Source of the DNA: JAGOEX01 sp964630905
Lineage (GTDB): Bacteria > UBP6 > UBA1177
Reading direction: 5' to 3'
Length of the DNA stretch: 24,016 nucleotides
Assembly: GCA_964630905.1 (NCBI GenBank)
Contig: CAZVWR010000050.1
Location: 1 to 24,016, forward strand
The notes under the pieces were generated by a model, which was given only the letters and a program-made list of their open reading frames with translations, was not told the DNA's origin and ran no database searches. Below are positions 8,189 to 14,959 of the stretch, piece after piece. The stretch's first letter is position 1. Each line of letters begins with the position of its first letter. The position numbers were made by a program, and so were the translations under genes.

Positions 8189-9466
8189 TCAGAAAAGCAT
8201 TCTGCAGATGATCACAGAACCGATTATACCTGTGCCGTCAGCTATGAGAGCGGCGGGTACGGCGTGTCTGGCATTCTTTATTCCGACAGCTCCGAAATAT
8301 ACGGCAAGAACATAGAAAGTTGTTTCGGTCGATCCCTGCATTGTTGAAACAAGATATGAAAGGAAGGAATCGGGCTCTTTGCTTATAATTTCGCTCATAA
8401 TTCCAAATGCGCCGCTTCCTGAAAGAGGTCTGATAAGTGCCATCGGCAGAGCCTCAGCAGGCATTCCGATCAACGATGTCAGGGGGTTGAAAATGTTGAC
8501 CATTATGTCAAGAGCTCCGCTTGAACGGAACATTCCGACGGCAACAAATATAGCGACCATGAAAGGAATTATCTTTACTGCCACATTGAAACCCTCTTTT
8601 GCACCTTCTGTCACAGTTTCATAAAGTTTGACACCTTTGAGATATCCGAAAAGAAGAAATGCAACCATGATCACAGGTATAAGCCAGTCGGAAAGTGCCT
8701 GCATGAAGCTTCTCCATGAAACGGGCTCTGTGTTTGATGATGCACTGAAATAAATCCCGCCTGCGACAAGTGCGATGAATAATGAGACCGCAACAATCTT
8801 GAATATTTCAGGTTTTCCGTAATTTGCCGGTGTTTTTTCTTCCTCGTCTTTCTCTTCACTTATTACGGCATCGCTGTTTTTAGACTGCAGAAGCTTTGAT
8901 GCGATAATGGCGGATGATGTTGAGAGTATTGTTGCAAGGATGGAAGGGATAAGGATCGAAGCGGGTTCACTTGCTCCTGCTGAGGCCCTGACAGTTATGA
9001 CTCCGAGCGGAAGAAGTGTTACGCTTGAAGTGTTTATTGCAAGGAAAAGACACATTGCATTTGTGGCAGTTCCCTTTTCCTTATTCAGTTTATCAAGCTC
9101 TGTCATCGCTTTAATTCCCATAGGTGTAGCCGCATTGCCGAGTCCAAGCATATTTGCGGCGATGTTCATCACCATTGCACTCATTGCAGGGTGATCATGC
9201 GGAACATCGGGGAAAAGACGGGTCATTACGGGTCGCACTGCTTTTGCGATCAACTTCAGAGCACCTGCTTCCTCGAGCACCTTCATTATTCCAAGCCACA
9301 GAGCCATTGCTCCGACAAGCCCAATCGCAAGGGTTACGGCCGATTTTGCACTTTCAAAAACCGAGGCGGTCAGCCCGGACATCTTTCCGGTGTATGAAGC
9401 AGCAACAACGGAAATAAGCACCATCATCAGCCAGATAGTGTTTATCGGGGAAGGTTTTTCTTTCAT
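8189..9466 (-). CDS. Fused SpmA/SpmB-type nucleoside-recognition (Gate) membrane protein
   Basis: The 425-residue integral membrane protein has two Gate (nucleoside recognition) domains in series. The first (about residues 40-150) contains NMLGLGNAATPMGIKAM; the second (about 285-400) contains IIPFMVAIFVAVGMFRSSGAL and ALIRPLSGSGAFGIMSEI. In Bacillus these are two separate spore maturation proteins, SpmA and SpmB; the fused form is widespread in non-sporulating bacteria, where its role is unclear. I chose the ATG at 9464-9466 because GGAG lies five bases upstream; the ATG four codons earlier has none. A charged, Lys/Glu-rich loop (about 200-220) joins the halves. Confidence 0.9.
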   Translation of the reverse strand: MKEKPSPINTIWLMMVLISVVAASYTGKMSGLTASVFESAKSAVTLAIGLVGAMALWLGIMKVLEEAGALKLIAKAVRPVMTRLFPDVPHDHPAMSAMVMNIAANMLGLGNAATPMGIKAMTELDKLNKEKGTATNAMCLFLAINTSSVTLLPLGVITVRASAGASEPASILIPSILATILSTSSAIIASKLLQSKNSDAVISEEKDEEEKTPANYGKPEIFKIVAVSLFIALVAGGIYFSASSNTEPVSWRSFMQALSDWLIPVIMVAFLLFGYLKGVKLYETVTEGAKEGFNVAVKIIPFMVAIFVAVGMFRSSGALDIMVNIFNPLTSLIGMPAEALPMALIRPLSGSGAFGIMSEIISKEPDSFLSYLVSTMQGSTETTFYVLAVYFGAVGIKNARHAVPAALIADGTGIIGSVIICRMLF

Positions 9467-9491
9467 GTTCACTCCCATAAAATGACAGCCG

Positions 9492-9519
9492 ATATTATCA
9501 GATTTGTCAAAAGATACAA
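9492..9519 (-). promoter_or_regulatory. Candidate extended -10 promoter for the SpmAB-like gene
   Basis: Minus-strand TTGTAT (9519-9514), 16-nt spacer, TAATAT (9497-9492) preceded by an extended TGA. It leads to a start near 9485 and an approximately 19-nt leader carrying the GGAG site. Confidence 0.4.
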
Positions 9520-9537
9520 CTTTGATAACAGTTTCCC

Positions 9538-9771
9538 ATGAATTTCACTGTGCCGACAGTGGCTTTCAAGATTCAGTTCAATCAGCGGCATCTTCAACGG
9601 CTGATGAAGGAATATGTCGATTATTACAATAACGACAGGTGTCATCTTGCCATCGGGAGAGATTCTCCGAACGGCAGGAAAATTCAGAAAAAACCTGATA
9701 AAGGAAAAGTGGAATCAATCCCTAAGCTCGGCGGACTTGTTCACAGATACGAGTGGAAAAAAGCTGCTTAA
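9538..9771 (+). pseudogene. C-terminal remnant of an integrase-type transposase
   Basis: From about 9565 the reading frame matches the extreme C-terminus of DDE integrase-core transposases: FNQRHLQRLMKEYVDYYNND, then H-L-AIG-DSP, and the ending KLGGLVHRYEWKKAA. The catalytic Asp-Asp-Glu core and N-terminal DNA-binding part are absent; the preceding sequence runs straight into the upstream region of the SpmAB-like gene. Only about 70 of the usual 300 or more residues survive, so it is a dead insertion-sequence fragment. Its natural 3' stop codon and a terminator-like hairpin are retained, and a putative element end lies 210 bp further on (9980-10016). Confidence 0.8.
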
Positions 9772-9795
9772 CTAATTGATTCTTCAGCTTTTTTC
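9756..9795 (+). terminator. Terminator-like hairpin at the transposase remnant's end
   Basis: A perfect 11-bp inverted repeat, GAAAAAAGCTG (9756-9766) and CAGCTTTTTTC (9785-9795), with an 18-nt loop. AGCTG/CAGCT followed by six T resembles an intrinsic terminator and overlaps the last transposase codons. The A-run on the other side would make it usable in both directions. Confidence 0.5.
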
Positions 9796-9979
9796 AGAAA
9801 TCTTGAACAGAAAAAATCTATAAAAAAATACCGGGAATCCTGTTTTTTCAGAAGTTTCTATTGTTTTCCGGATTTTAGTGAATGAATTTCAAGTTTAAAG
9901 CAAAAACCAACCTGATTTTCACTCAGAAACGCTATTTTTTGCTGAAATTGATGACTTTCTTGTGAATCTATAACTTGCT

Positions 9980-10016
9980 GATATCATTGACCGATGCTAT
10001 TTTGACATAGGACAAT
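9980..10016 (-). mobile_element. Putative insertion-sequence end, copy 1
   Basis: A 37-nt sequence matches 11657-11693 at 33 of 37 positions. On the minus strand it starts near ATTGTCCTATGTCAAAATAG. It lies exactly where the RHS reading frame breaks off, with the transposase remnant on its inner side. This is the position expected for a terminal inverted repeat beginning TGTCC. The opposite end was not found, so the element identity is inferred. Confidence 0.5.
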
Positions 10017-10131
10017 ATCGTATTTCATCATTATTTGGAAGATTTACTTTGAGAAGGTTGCCCCCATGATCGTAAGAATAGGTGGTGATGAGGTCGTCAG
10101 CCGGATCGAATGCCGTCCCGTTCACATCTCT
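9997..10131 (-). pseudogene. RHS/YD-repeat fragment A
   Basis: Forty-four codons in the minus strand resemble an RHS YD repeat: DLITTYSYDHGGNLLKVNLP, aligning with VTVYDHDPMGNLVQVILP of fragment D. The frame ends CPMSK-stop, and those last codons come from the putative insertion-sequence end rather than from RHS sequence. There is no start codon context, no C-terminal tail and no core beyond this repeat. It is a scrap of a once larger gene, interrupted at a point close to where fragment B begins. Confidence 0.7.
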
Positions 10132-10204
10132 TTTTTTAGATTTTTCTGGATTTAAACTCTTAAAAAATTAACATAGTTCTGTTGAATTACCAGAGGAGAT
10201 TAAT

Positions 10205-11263
10205 ATGAGCAGAGATAAACAAGAAAAAGCACGAAATAAAGCAGAAAAACAGTTGATCATTCGCAATTCAACTGCTGAATTCCTGATATTTACTATTCAG
10301 GCTGGTGAAGACGGTATTGAGGTAAGAGTAGAAGATGAAAATATTTGGCTCACCCAAAAGCTGATCGCAAAACTGTTTGATGTTAAAATACCTACTATTA
10401 ACGAGCACTTGAGAAACATTTTTTCTACGAATGAATTACAGGAGAATTCAGTTGTTAGGAATTTCCTAATAACTGCCGATGATGGCAAACAATATAACAC
10501 GAAGCATTACAATTTAGAGGCGATTATTGCCCTCGGGTATAGAATAAATTCAGAAAGGGCTACAAATTTCAGACGTTGGGCTACTCAAGTTTTAAAGGAT
10601 TTTGCTCTTCGCGGATATGTTTTAGATAATGTGCGACTAAAAAACGGTGCATATCTCAGCAAACAGTATTTTAAAGACTTGATCCTTGAAATCAGGGACA
10701 TAAGAGAAAGCGAACGGAATTTTTATCAGCAGATCACTGACATTTATTCAACTGCAATAGATTATGACCTTCATTCGCCGACTACAAAAACATTTTTTGC
10801 AACGGTGCAGAACAAACTTCACTATGCAACTCACGGTCATACTGCGGCAGAACTTATTGTAAATCGTGCAAATCACAAAAAAGAATGTATGGGGCTGACT
10901 ACATGGAAAAAAGCACCTGACGGAAAAATCATCAAATCTGATGTTGTTGTAGCCAAAAATTATCTGAGTAAAGAAGAAATCAAAATATTAAACCGAATTG
11001 TCACCATGTATCTTGATTATGCTGAAAATCAGGCAGAAAAAGGTATTCCGATGACAATGAATGACTGGGCGGAGAAGTTGAATACTTTTTTAAAATTCAA
11101 TGATGCGGAAGTTTTACAAAATGCTGGTGAAGTTACAGCTGAAATCGCTAAATCTTTTGCTGAAAGCGAATTTGAAAAATATCGTCCTGTTCAAGACCGC
11201 CTCTTCGAATCTGATTTTGACAGAGAAATAAAGAAACTGATAGGCAAGACAACAGAAAAATAA
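10205..11263 (+). CDS. Virulence-type RhuM family protein
   Basis: This 352-residue protein matches the RhuM family named after a Salmonella pathogenicity island 3 gene. Recognisable segments are IWLTQKLIAKLFDV (an HTH-like start), DGKQYNTKHYNLEAIIALGY, RINSERATNFRRWATQVLKDFALRGYVLD, and a C-terminal half with the THGHTAAELIVNRAN and SEFEKYRPVQDRLFESDFDR stretches. Length is normal and the frame intact. Biochemical function is not established; RhuM genes are typically found in mobile or accessory DNA. AGAGGAG precedes the ATG at a good distance. It sits between RHS scraps on the opposite strand, so it arrived by rearrangement or insertion. Confidence 0.88.
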   Translation: MSRDKQEKARNKAEKQLIIRNSTAEFLIFTIQAGEDGIEVRVEDENIWLTQKLIAKLFDVKIPTINEHLRNIFSTNELQENSVVRNFLITADDGKQYNTKHYNLEAIIALGYRINSERATNFRRWATQVLKDFALRGYVLDNVRLKNGAYLSKQYFKDLILEIRDIRESERNFYQQITDIYSTAIDYDLHSPTTKTFFATVQNKLHYATHGHTAAELIVNRANHKKECMGLTTWKKAPDGKIIKSDVVVAKNYLSKEEIKILNRIVTMYLDYAENQAEKGIPMTMNDWAEKLNTFLKFNDAEVLQNAGEVTAEIAKSFAESEFEKYRPVQDRLFESDFDREIKKLIGKTTEK

Positions 11264-11265
11264 AG

Positions 11266-11349
11266 GTTGCCGTCACCGAAATCGCTTCACGGATTCAGAA
11301 GAAGGCGGAACCAAAGAAATGGTGGGGGTGGTTTAAGCGGAAGAGTTGA
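11266..11349 (+). pseudogene. 3' end of a lost plus-strand gene
   Basis: Directly after the RhuM stop, in a different frame, 27 codons plus a stop encode a tail with KKAEPKKWWGWFKRKS at the end. Basic/aromatic endings of this style are common on bacterial proteins, and an intrinsic terminator begins eight bases after the TGA. I read it as the severed 3' end of another gene. It is too short to identify and could be chance coding. Confidence 0.35.
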
Positions 11350-11664
11350 GTTGTTGCCCCCAGGTATGGGGGTTTTTTTTTGCTGTGTATCAACGACCAT
11401 TCTGACTGAACCACGGTGATCTGTGAGGAATCTGTATTTCCTGCCGTCTTTGATCATGTATTCAGGGACATTGACTCTTGACCCATAGACATATTCCTCA
11501 ACCACACGGTCTTCATCGTTCAGCCGTGCAATAGGTGAGAGCTGACCGCTGTAAAGAAGTTTGTATTCGTAGTTTCCATTTTTCATCTTCGCTATCCTAC
11601 GATTGAGTGCGTCGTAAGTATAACCGATAACTGTGCTGTTTGGCAAGATTACCTGGGATGTCAT
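11287..11664 (-). pseudogene. RHS fragment B, toxin end lost
   Basis: From 11655 down to about 11396 this is RHS core: QVILPNSTVIGYTYDALNRR, YVYGSRVNVPEYMIKDGR, YRFLTDHRGSVRMVV. The stretch 11608-11655 is identical over 48 nt to 14798-14845 in fragment D. Below about 11390 the frame runs into unrelated sequence, namely the terminator and the lost-gene tail read backwards, giving a nonsense proline-rich ending. The only start codon is an ATG (11664-11662) lying within the putative insertion-sequence end. No toxin domain remains, so it is a broken cassette. Confidence 0.75.
11357..11381 (+). terminator. Intrinsic terminator downstream of RhuM
   Basis: CCCCC (11357-11361), loop AGGTAT, GGGGG (11368-11372), then nine T residues. 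This is a textbook plus-strand intrinsic terminator, 94 bp after the RhuM stop and eight bases after the lost-gene tail. Confidence 0.75.
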
Positions 11665-11693
11665 TGACGGACGCTATTTTGACATGGGACAAT
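11657..11693 (-). mobile_element. Putative insertion-sequence end, copy 2
   Basis: This matches 9980-10016 at 33 of 37 positions in the same orientation, starting ATTGTCCCATGTCAAAATAG on the minus strand. RHS homology of fragment B ends at 11655, one base from this copy, and the lipoprotein frame runs into it from the other side. No element body remains. It supplies the last residues (CPMSK) and the stop of the lipoprotein gene. Confidence 0.5.
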
Positions 11694-12255
11694 TTATACT
11701 CTTGTCTTTTAGATACTCATTATATTCCTTTAGATCTCTTTTTAAAATCTCTTCAAATGTTGAAACCCCATTCTTAGATTTTATGCAAGGATTTGCACCG
11801 TAAAATAACAATAATTTGAACATTTCAAAATCACCCTGCCGATCTTTCCCCCCATCCAAGGAATATGACAAGGGTGTCCTTGAATCCTCTATCCAAAAGC
11901 GTTCAAAAATCCCAATAAAACCTTCGAAGCTTCTTTGATAACTTTTCCGATTTACATCCACTTTGAAATTCTCAAGGAACCATTTTATATCGTTGAGAAT
12001 TTTTCCCCCTTTTTCTGTTTCTTCATTGTATATTGATTTGTTATATTTTCTTACCATACTCAATAATATCGTGTTTTTCCCTGCTGGGGCAATATCACTG
12101 TTGACATCAAAACCTTTTTTTTCCATTTCTTTTGCTGCAACAAGATTTTTATTATGAACATGATCCATAAATTCATTATAATCAGGCTGAGGCATTAAAT
12201 CTTTTCTGCAACCAACTATCAATAAAATCATTAAAAAAATGTATGTTATCCTCAT
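11674..12255 (-). CDS. Lipoprotein with ankyrin-like repeat, candidate immunity protein
   Basis: The 193-residue protein has a lipoprotein signal ending LLIVGC (C16). The ATG at 12255 has GAGG six bases upstream; an in-frame GTG four codons earlier overlaps the stop of the preceding RHS gene (GTGA). The C-terminal third, TPLSYSLDGG followed by FEMFKLLLFYGANPCIKSKNG, resembles ankyrin repeats. It directly follows the RHS cassette with toxin tail C, the usual place of an immunity gene. A lipid anchor would put it in the envelope. The 3' end appears altered: the final CPMSK and stop lie within the putative insertion-sequence end, so a few native residues may be lost. Confidence 0.75.
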   Translation of the reverse strand: MRITYIFLMILLIVGCRKDLMPQPDYNEFMDHVHNKNLVAAKEMEKKGFDVNSDIAPAGKNTILLSMVRKYNKSIYNEETEKGGKILNDIKWFLENFKVDVNRKSYQRSFEGFIGIFERFWIEDSRTPLSYSLDGGKDRQGDFEMFKLLLFYGANPCIKSKNGVSTFEEILKRDLKEYNEYLKDKSINCPMSK

Positions 12256-12263
12256 TTTTATCC

Positions 12264-13232
12264 TCACTCTGAGTATTTCATTTCGGGAGTTATTGTTTTA
12301 ATAGAATCAGCACCAAGTTGCGTTAAAAACCAATCAAGTCTATACGGATGAACAGATTTAAATGGCACAAAGAACCTTGCAAAATACCCTCGAACAGTAT
12401 TGAGTCTATCTAAGTTTAGCAAAACATTATACGATGCGACCGAACAATAGTGAGTAGAAAAAGGAACTCCAGGACCTTCAGTTATCATTGCTTTAATAAT
12501 TTTTTCCTCTTCCTTTGCAGATGTGTTATATTCAAATAATCTATATGAATTTTCAGGATGTGTTTTTCTAAAATGTTTAATATACTTAGAAATTGAGGCT
12601 GCTTTGCCTGTCTCAATATCGGTTAAACTAGTGGCATAATCTCCCATGGGGTCATATAGTGCAGCAGAATCTTTTTTTTCTCCATCAACAAAATACTCAT
12701 ATTTGCCAGAATTCTCAACCCAAACAACTACATGGCCAGCCCAATCACTGTATTTAACTAAAACTATCGTTTTCAACCCATTCACATCCACATAATTCAC
12801 CGGATCACCGTCACAATAACTGTAGAAATTCATTGCACCTTCAAAGCCGAGCGGTTCTTTGCTGATCCATCTTCCAACTTCAGGGTCATACCATCTGGCT
12901 CCGAAGTGAATTAGTCCTGTGTCACGATCCTGCAAGCCGCCTGCGAATCCAAACGGAATAGAGTAAGTGCCTGTTTCTGTTATAATATTTCCGAATTCAT
13001 CGTATTCGATCTCTTTAACGATCTCGCCAGTGGATGCGTTATCTATCATTCTGACTGAACCGAGGTGATCTTTGATGACTCGGTAATTGATTCCGTCCTT
13101 TCTGATGTAGTCAGGTGAATTAACGCCGAGAGCATACACATATTCTTCAAGGATGTTGCCGTCTGCATCCAGTTTTGCTATCGGAGCAAGCTGATCTTTG
13201 TATATGAGCCGTTCTGTTATGACTCCGTTCAC
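12264..13232 (-). CDS. Orphan RHS C-terminal cassette with toxin-like tail C
   Basis: Residues 1-153 are the end of an RHS core: YIRKDGINYRVIKDHLGSVR, FGARWYDPEVGRWISKEPLG, then YCDGDPVNYVDVNGLK, the counterpart of the DPxGL boundary. Residues 154-322 are unrelated to the other cassette and visibly more AT-rich. They contain GHVVVWVE (H167), YFVDGEKK, LYDPMGDY and THYCSVASYNVLLNL (C263). The His-before-Cys order suggests a permuted papain/NlpC-like peptidase, which is inference. The frame is open only to 13265 (NNRRIAKK...), so the long RHS N-terminal part is missing. The GTG start at 13232 has no good ribosome site, so the cassette may be silent until recombined. Confidence 0.7.
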   Translation of the reverse strand: MNGVITERLIYKDQLAPIAKLDADGNILEEYVYALGVNSPDYIRKDGINYRVIKDHLGSVRMIDNASTGEIVKEIEYDEFGNIITETGTYSIPFGFAGGLQDRDTGLIHFGARWYDPEVGRWISKEPLGFEGAMNFYSYCDGDPVNYVDVNGLKTIVLVKYSDWAGHVVVWVENSGKYEYFVDGEKKDSAALYDPMGDYATSLTDIETGKAASISKYIKHFRKTHPENSYRLFEYNTSAKEEEKIIKAMITEGPGVPFSTHYCSVASYNVLLNLDRLNTVRGYFARFFVPFKSVHPYRLDWFLTQLGADSIKTITPEMKYSE

Positions 13233-13256
13233 TTTCTTCGCTATTCTCCTGTTGTT
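12781..13256 (-). repeat. RHS core repeat, copy C
   Basis: Direct repeat of 14323-14790. Identical blocks include 47 nt (12799-12845 = 14340-14386) and 41 nt (13177-13217 = 14718-14758). Homology stops at the DVxGL codons on one side and in YDAxNRR on the other. Confidence 0.9.
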
Positions 13257-13283
13257 TGTATAAAATTACCTAAAAAATACACT

Positions 13284-13841
13284 TTATTTTTTTATTGATT
13301 TCACACATTTAAAATAGTTTTTGCTTTCACCACCAGATGTCCATAACTTCGCAGAATCAATTTGAATGCTCCAAATACTATATTTTGAGGATTTTGTACC
13401 TGACCAATAAACAGCGCATTCTATACCCCAAACTTTATCATCCCAATAACAACCATGTTCGCCCGGACCTTTTAGTTCTTTGCAACTACATTCAGAACTC
13501 CAACATTTGTTGCGATCAAAACAAATATCCGACACTTTACATTTACCGGCATTTAAGGTCATTGGGCATCCAACAATTATCGAACGCCACTCGTTTAAAG
13601 TAGGCAATCTCCATTCTTTATGCCCGCTCAATTCAAGTTTATTGCAATATTTTTGAGATTCATCGAAATTTAGAAAACCCTGATCTTTTTCTGTCCACAT
13701 TAAACTCAAATCACTGTCTAAAATAATTTCGCCGTTTTTCTTAAACCGTTCTTTAGCATCATGTGATAAATTATTCTTACAACCTGATTCTAAAAAACAA
13801 ATAAATGCTATTAAGCAAATAAAAATATTATTCCTTACCAT
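13284..13841 (-). CDS. DUF1566-type lipoprotein, candidate immunity protein for toxin D
   Basis: The 185-residue protein has a hydrophobic leader with a slightly atypical lipobox, LESGC (C21), then a DUF1566-like domain: LMWTEKDQG, FDESQKYCNKL, WRLPTLNEWRSI, and a cysteine-rich middle (CKVSDICFDRNKCWSSECSC). It resembles the stand-alone lipoprotein at 2792-3292. Its ATG overlaps the stop of the preceding RHS gene (ATGGTAA), so translation is coupled, as toxin-immunity pairs often are. Twenty bases after its stop codon the next RHS cassette begins. The immunity role rests on position; DUF1566 proteins are not an established immunity family to my knowledge. It is clearly AT-rich. Confidence 0.75.
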   Translation of the reverse strand: MVRNNIFICLIAFICFLESGCKNNLSHDAKERFKKNGEIILDSDLSLMWTEKDQGFLNFDESQKYCNKLELSGHKEWRLPTLNEWRSIIVGCPMTLNAGKCKVSDICFDRNKCWSSECSCKELKGPGEHGCYWDDKVWGIECAVYWSGTKSSKYSIWSIQIDSAKLWTSGGESKNYFKCVKSIKK

Positions 13842-14959
13842 TCAATTTTCCCCCAGTCATCACGACCTAGAATATCAAAAATTGGCTTTTTGCTCGTCTC
13901 GTCATATGAGACATCAAAGTGAGTCATGAAAATTTTACCATAACCTTTATTCGCATTCATGAGAAGTATGGCAACGCCAATATCAGTATCTGTTGGAGCT
14001 GTTCTTGTCTTATCATACTGACTTTTACCTGATAAATACGAATAGCCACGAATATTCTTTTGGAAATTATCAATATGGCTATGCCATGCTGCCACAACAC
14101 CAGTTTTATCATAGTCTTTATTCATTTCTACATGACCTGAATCATTTGTATGATATGGATTTCTATACGCATAAATTGGTGCTCCATATTTAGTGCGAGA
14201 ATGGACATATATTTCAGCCATATATTCATAAATATCGGCATCGACCAAAGTCATTGTGTATTTTTCAACATCTTTAATTAACATTCTTATATCAGAGAAT
14301 GGATCCCCCGGTTTCAACCCCGTAACATCAACTTTATTAACCGGATCACCGTCACAATAACTGTAGAAATTCATTGCACCTTCAAATCCGAGTGGTTCTT
14401 TGCTGATCCATCTTCCAACCTCTGGGTCATACCATCTGGCTCCGAATTTGGTGAGTCCTGTATCTGTATCTCTGATTCCTCCAGCGAAGCCGAATATGGT
14501 GTTGAATGTTCCTGTTTCATCAGTTATTTCACCGAATTCGCTATAGCGAAGTGTCTTGACGACTTCACCGGTTGAGGTGTTGACGATCATTCTGATACTT
14601 CCGAGATGATCTTTAATAACTCGGTAATTGACTCCGTCCTTTCTGATATAGTCAGGGCTGTTGATACCTGTTCCGTAAATGTATTCCTCAAGAACATTTC
14701 CGTCTGCATCAACCTTCGCTATCGGAGCAAGCTGATCTTTGTATATGAGCCGTTCTGTGATAAAACCATTAACCATTTTTGCAACCCGTCTGTTCTTTGC
14801 GTCGTAAGTATAACCGATAACTGTGCTGTTTGGCAAGATTACCTGAACAAGATTTCCCATCGGGTCGTGATCATAGACAGTGACACCTTCGGGGTTACCT
14901 TTTGTCTTCAGTTCCCCGTTAAGTGTGTAGGTGTAGATGTTTGTGCCGTATTTCGTCAA
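13835..14959 (-). CDS. Truncated RHS protein with toxin-like tail D
   Basis: From the TTG at 14959 the protein has 374 residues. Residues 1-214 are RHS core with YD repeats (VTVYDHDPMGNLVQV, VIGYTYDAKNRRVA), HLGSIRM, and GRWISKEPLGFEGAMNFYSY. Residues 215-374 are a distinct tail with AAWHSHIDN (H293, H295) and APTDTDIGVA (D324, D326), like the HxH...S/T-x-x-D metal site of JAB/JAMM and DUF4329 domains. The frame continues upstream without a start to 15085 (KTTYYYDTNGNRTHR), where RHS homology stops next to the GAF gene promoter. Full RHS proteins exceed 1000 residues, so the N-terminal barrel and any delivery signal are missing. The TTG start is uncertain. Confidence 0.75.
   Translation of the reverse strand: MTKYGTNIYTYTLNGELKTKGNPEGVTVYDHDPMGNLVQVILPNSTVIGYTYDAKNRRVAKMVNGFITERLIYKDQLAPIAKVDADGNVLEEYIYGTGINSPDYIRKDGVNYRVIKDHLGSIRMIVNTSTGEVVKTLRYSEFGEITDETGTFNTIFGFAGGIRDTDTGLTKFGARWYDPEVGRWISKEPLGFEGAMNFYSYCDGDPVNKVDVTGLKPGDPFSDIRMLIKDVEKYTMTLVDADIYEYMAEIYVHSRTKYGAPIYAYRNPYHTNDSGHVEMNKDYDKTGVVAAWHSHIDNFQKNIRGYSYLSGKSQYDKTRTAPTDTDIGVAILLMNANKGYGKIFMTHFDVSYDETSKKPIFDILGRDDWGKIEW
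14323..14845 (-). repeat. RHS core repeat, copy D
   Basis: It shares near-identical sequence with copy C (12781-13256). Its distal block 14798-14845 is identical over 48 nt to 11608-11655 in fragment B. These are suitable tracts for homologous recombination between cassettes. Confidence 0.9.

Larger units (their letters stand above)
9772..10204. other. Gene-free stretch of mobile-element and RHS debris
   Basis: This 433-bp interval has no intact gene. In order it holds the 3' arm of the terminator-like hairpin, about 180 bp of AT-rich sequence I take as the non-coding tail of the dead insertion sequence (with one AACGCTATTTTT echo of the element end near 9930), the putative element end (9980-10016), an RHS scrap on the minus strand (9997-10131), and about 70 bp of AT-rich leader ahead of the RhuM gene. 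I see no convincing RhuM promoter. Confidence 0.6.

Noticed and set aside
9466..9540. Left end of the dead insertion sequence (TTGTCAAAAGATAC near 9504, TCCCATG near 9534)
   Set aside because: Matches to the putative end sequence are only seven bases long, and the region is explained by the promoter of the SpmAB-like gene.
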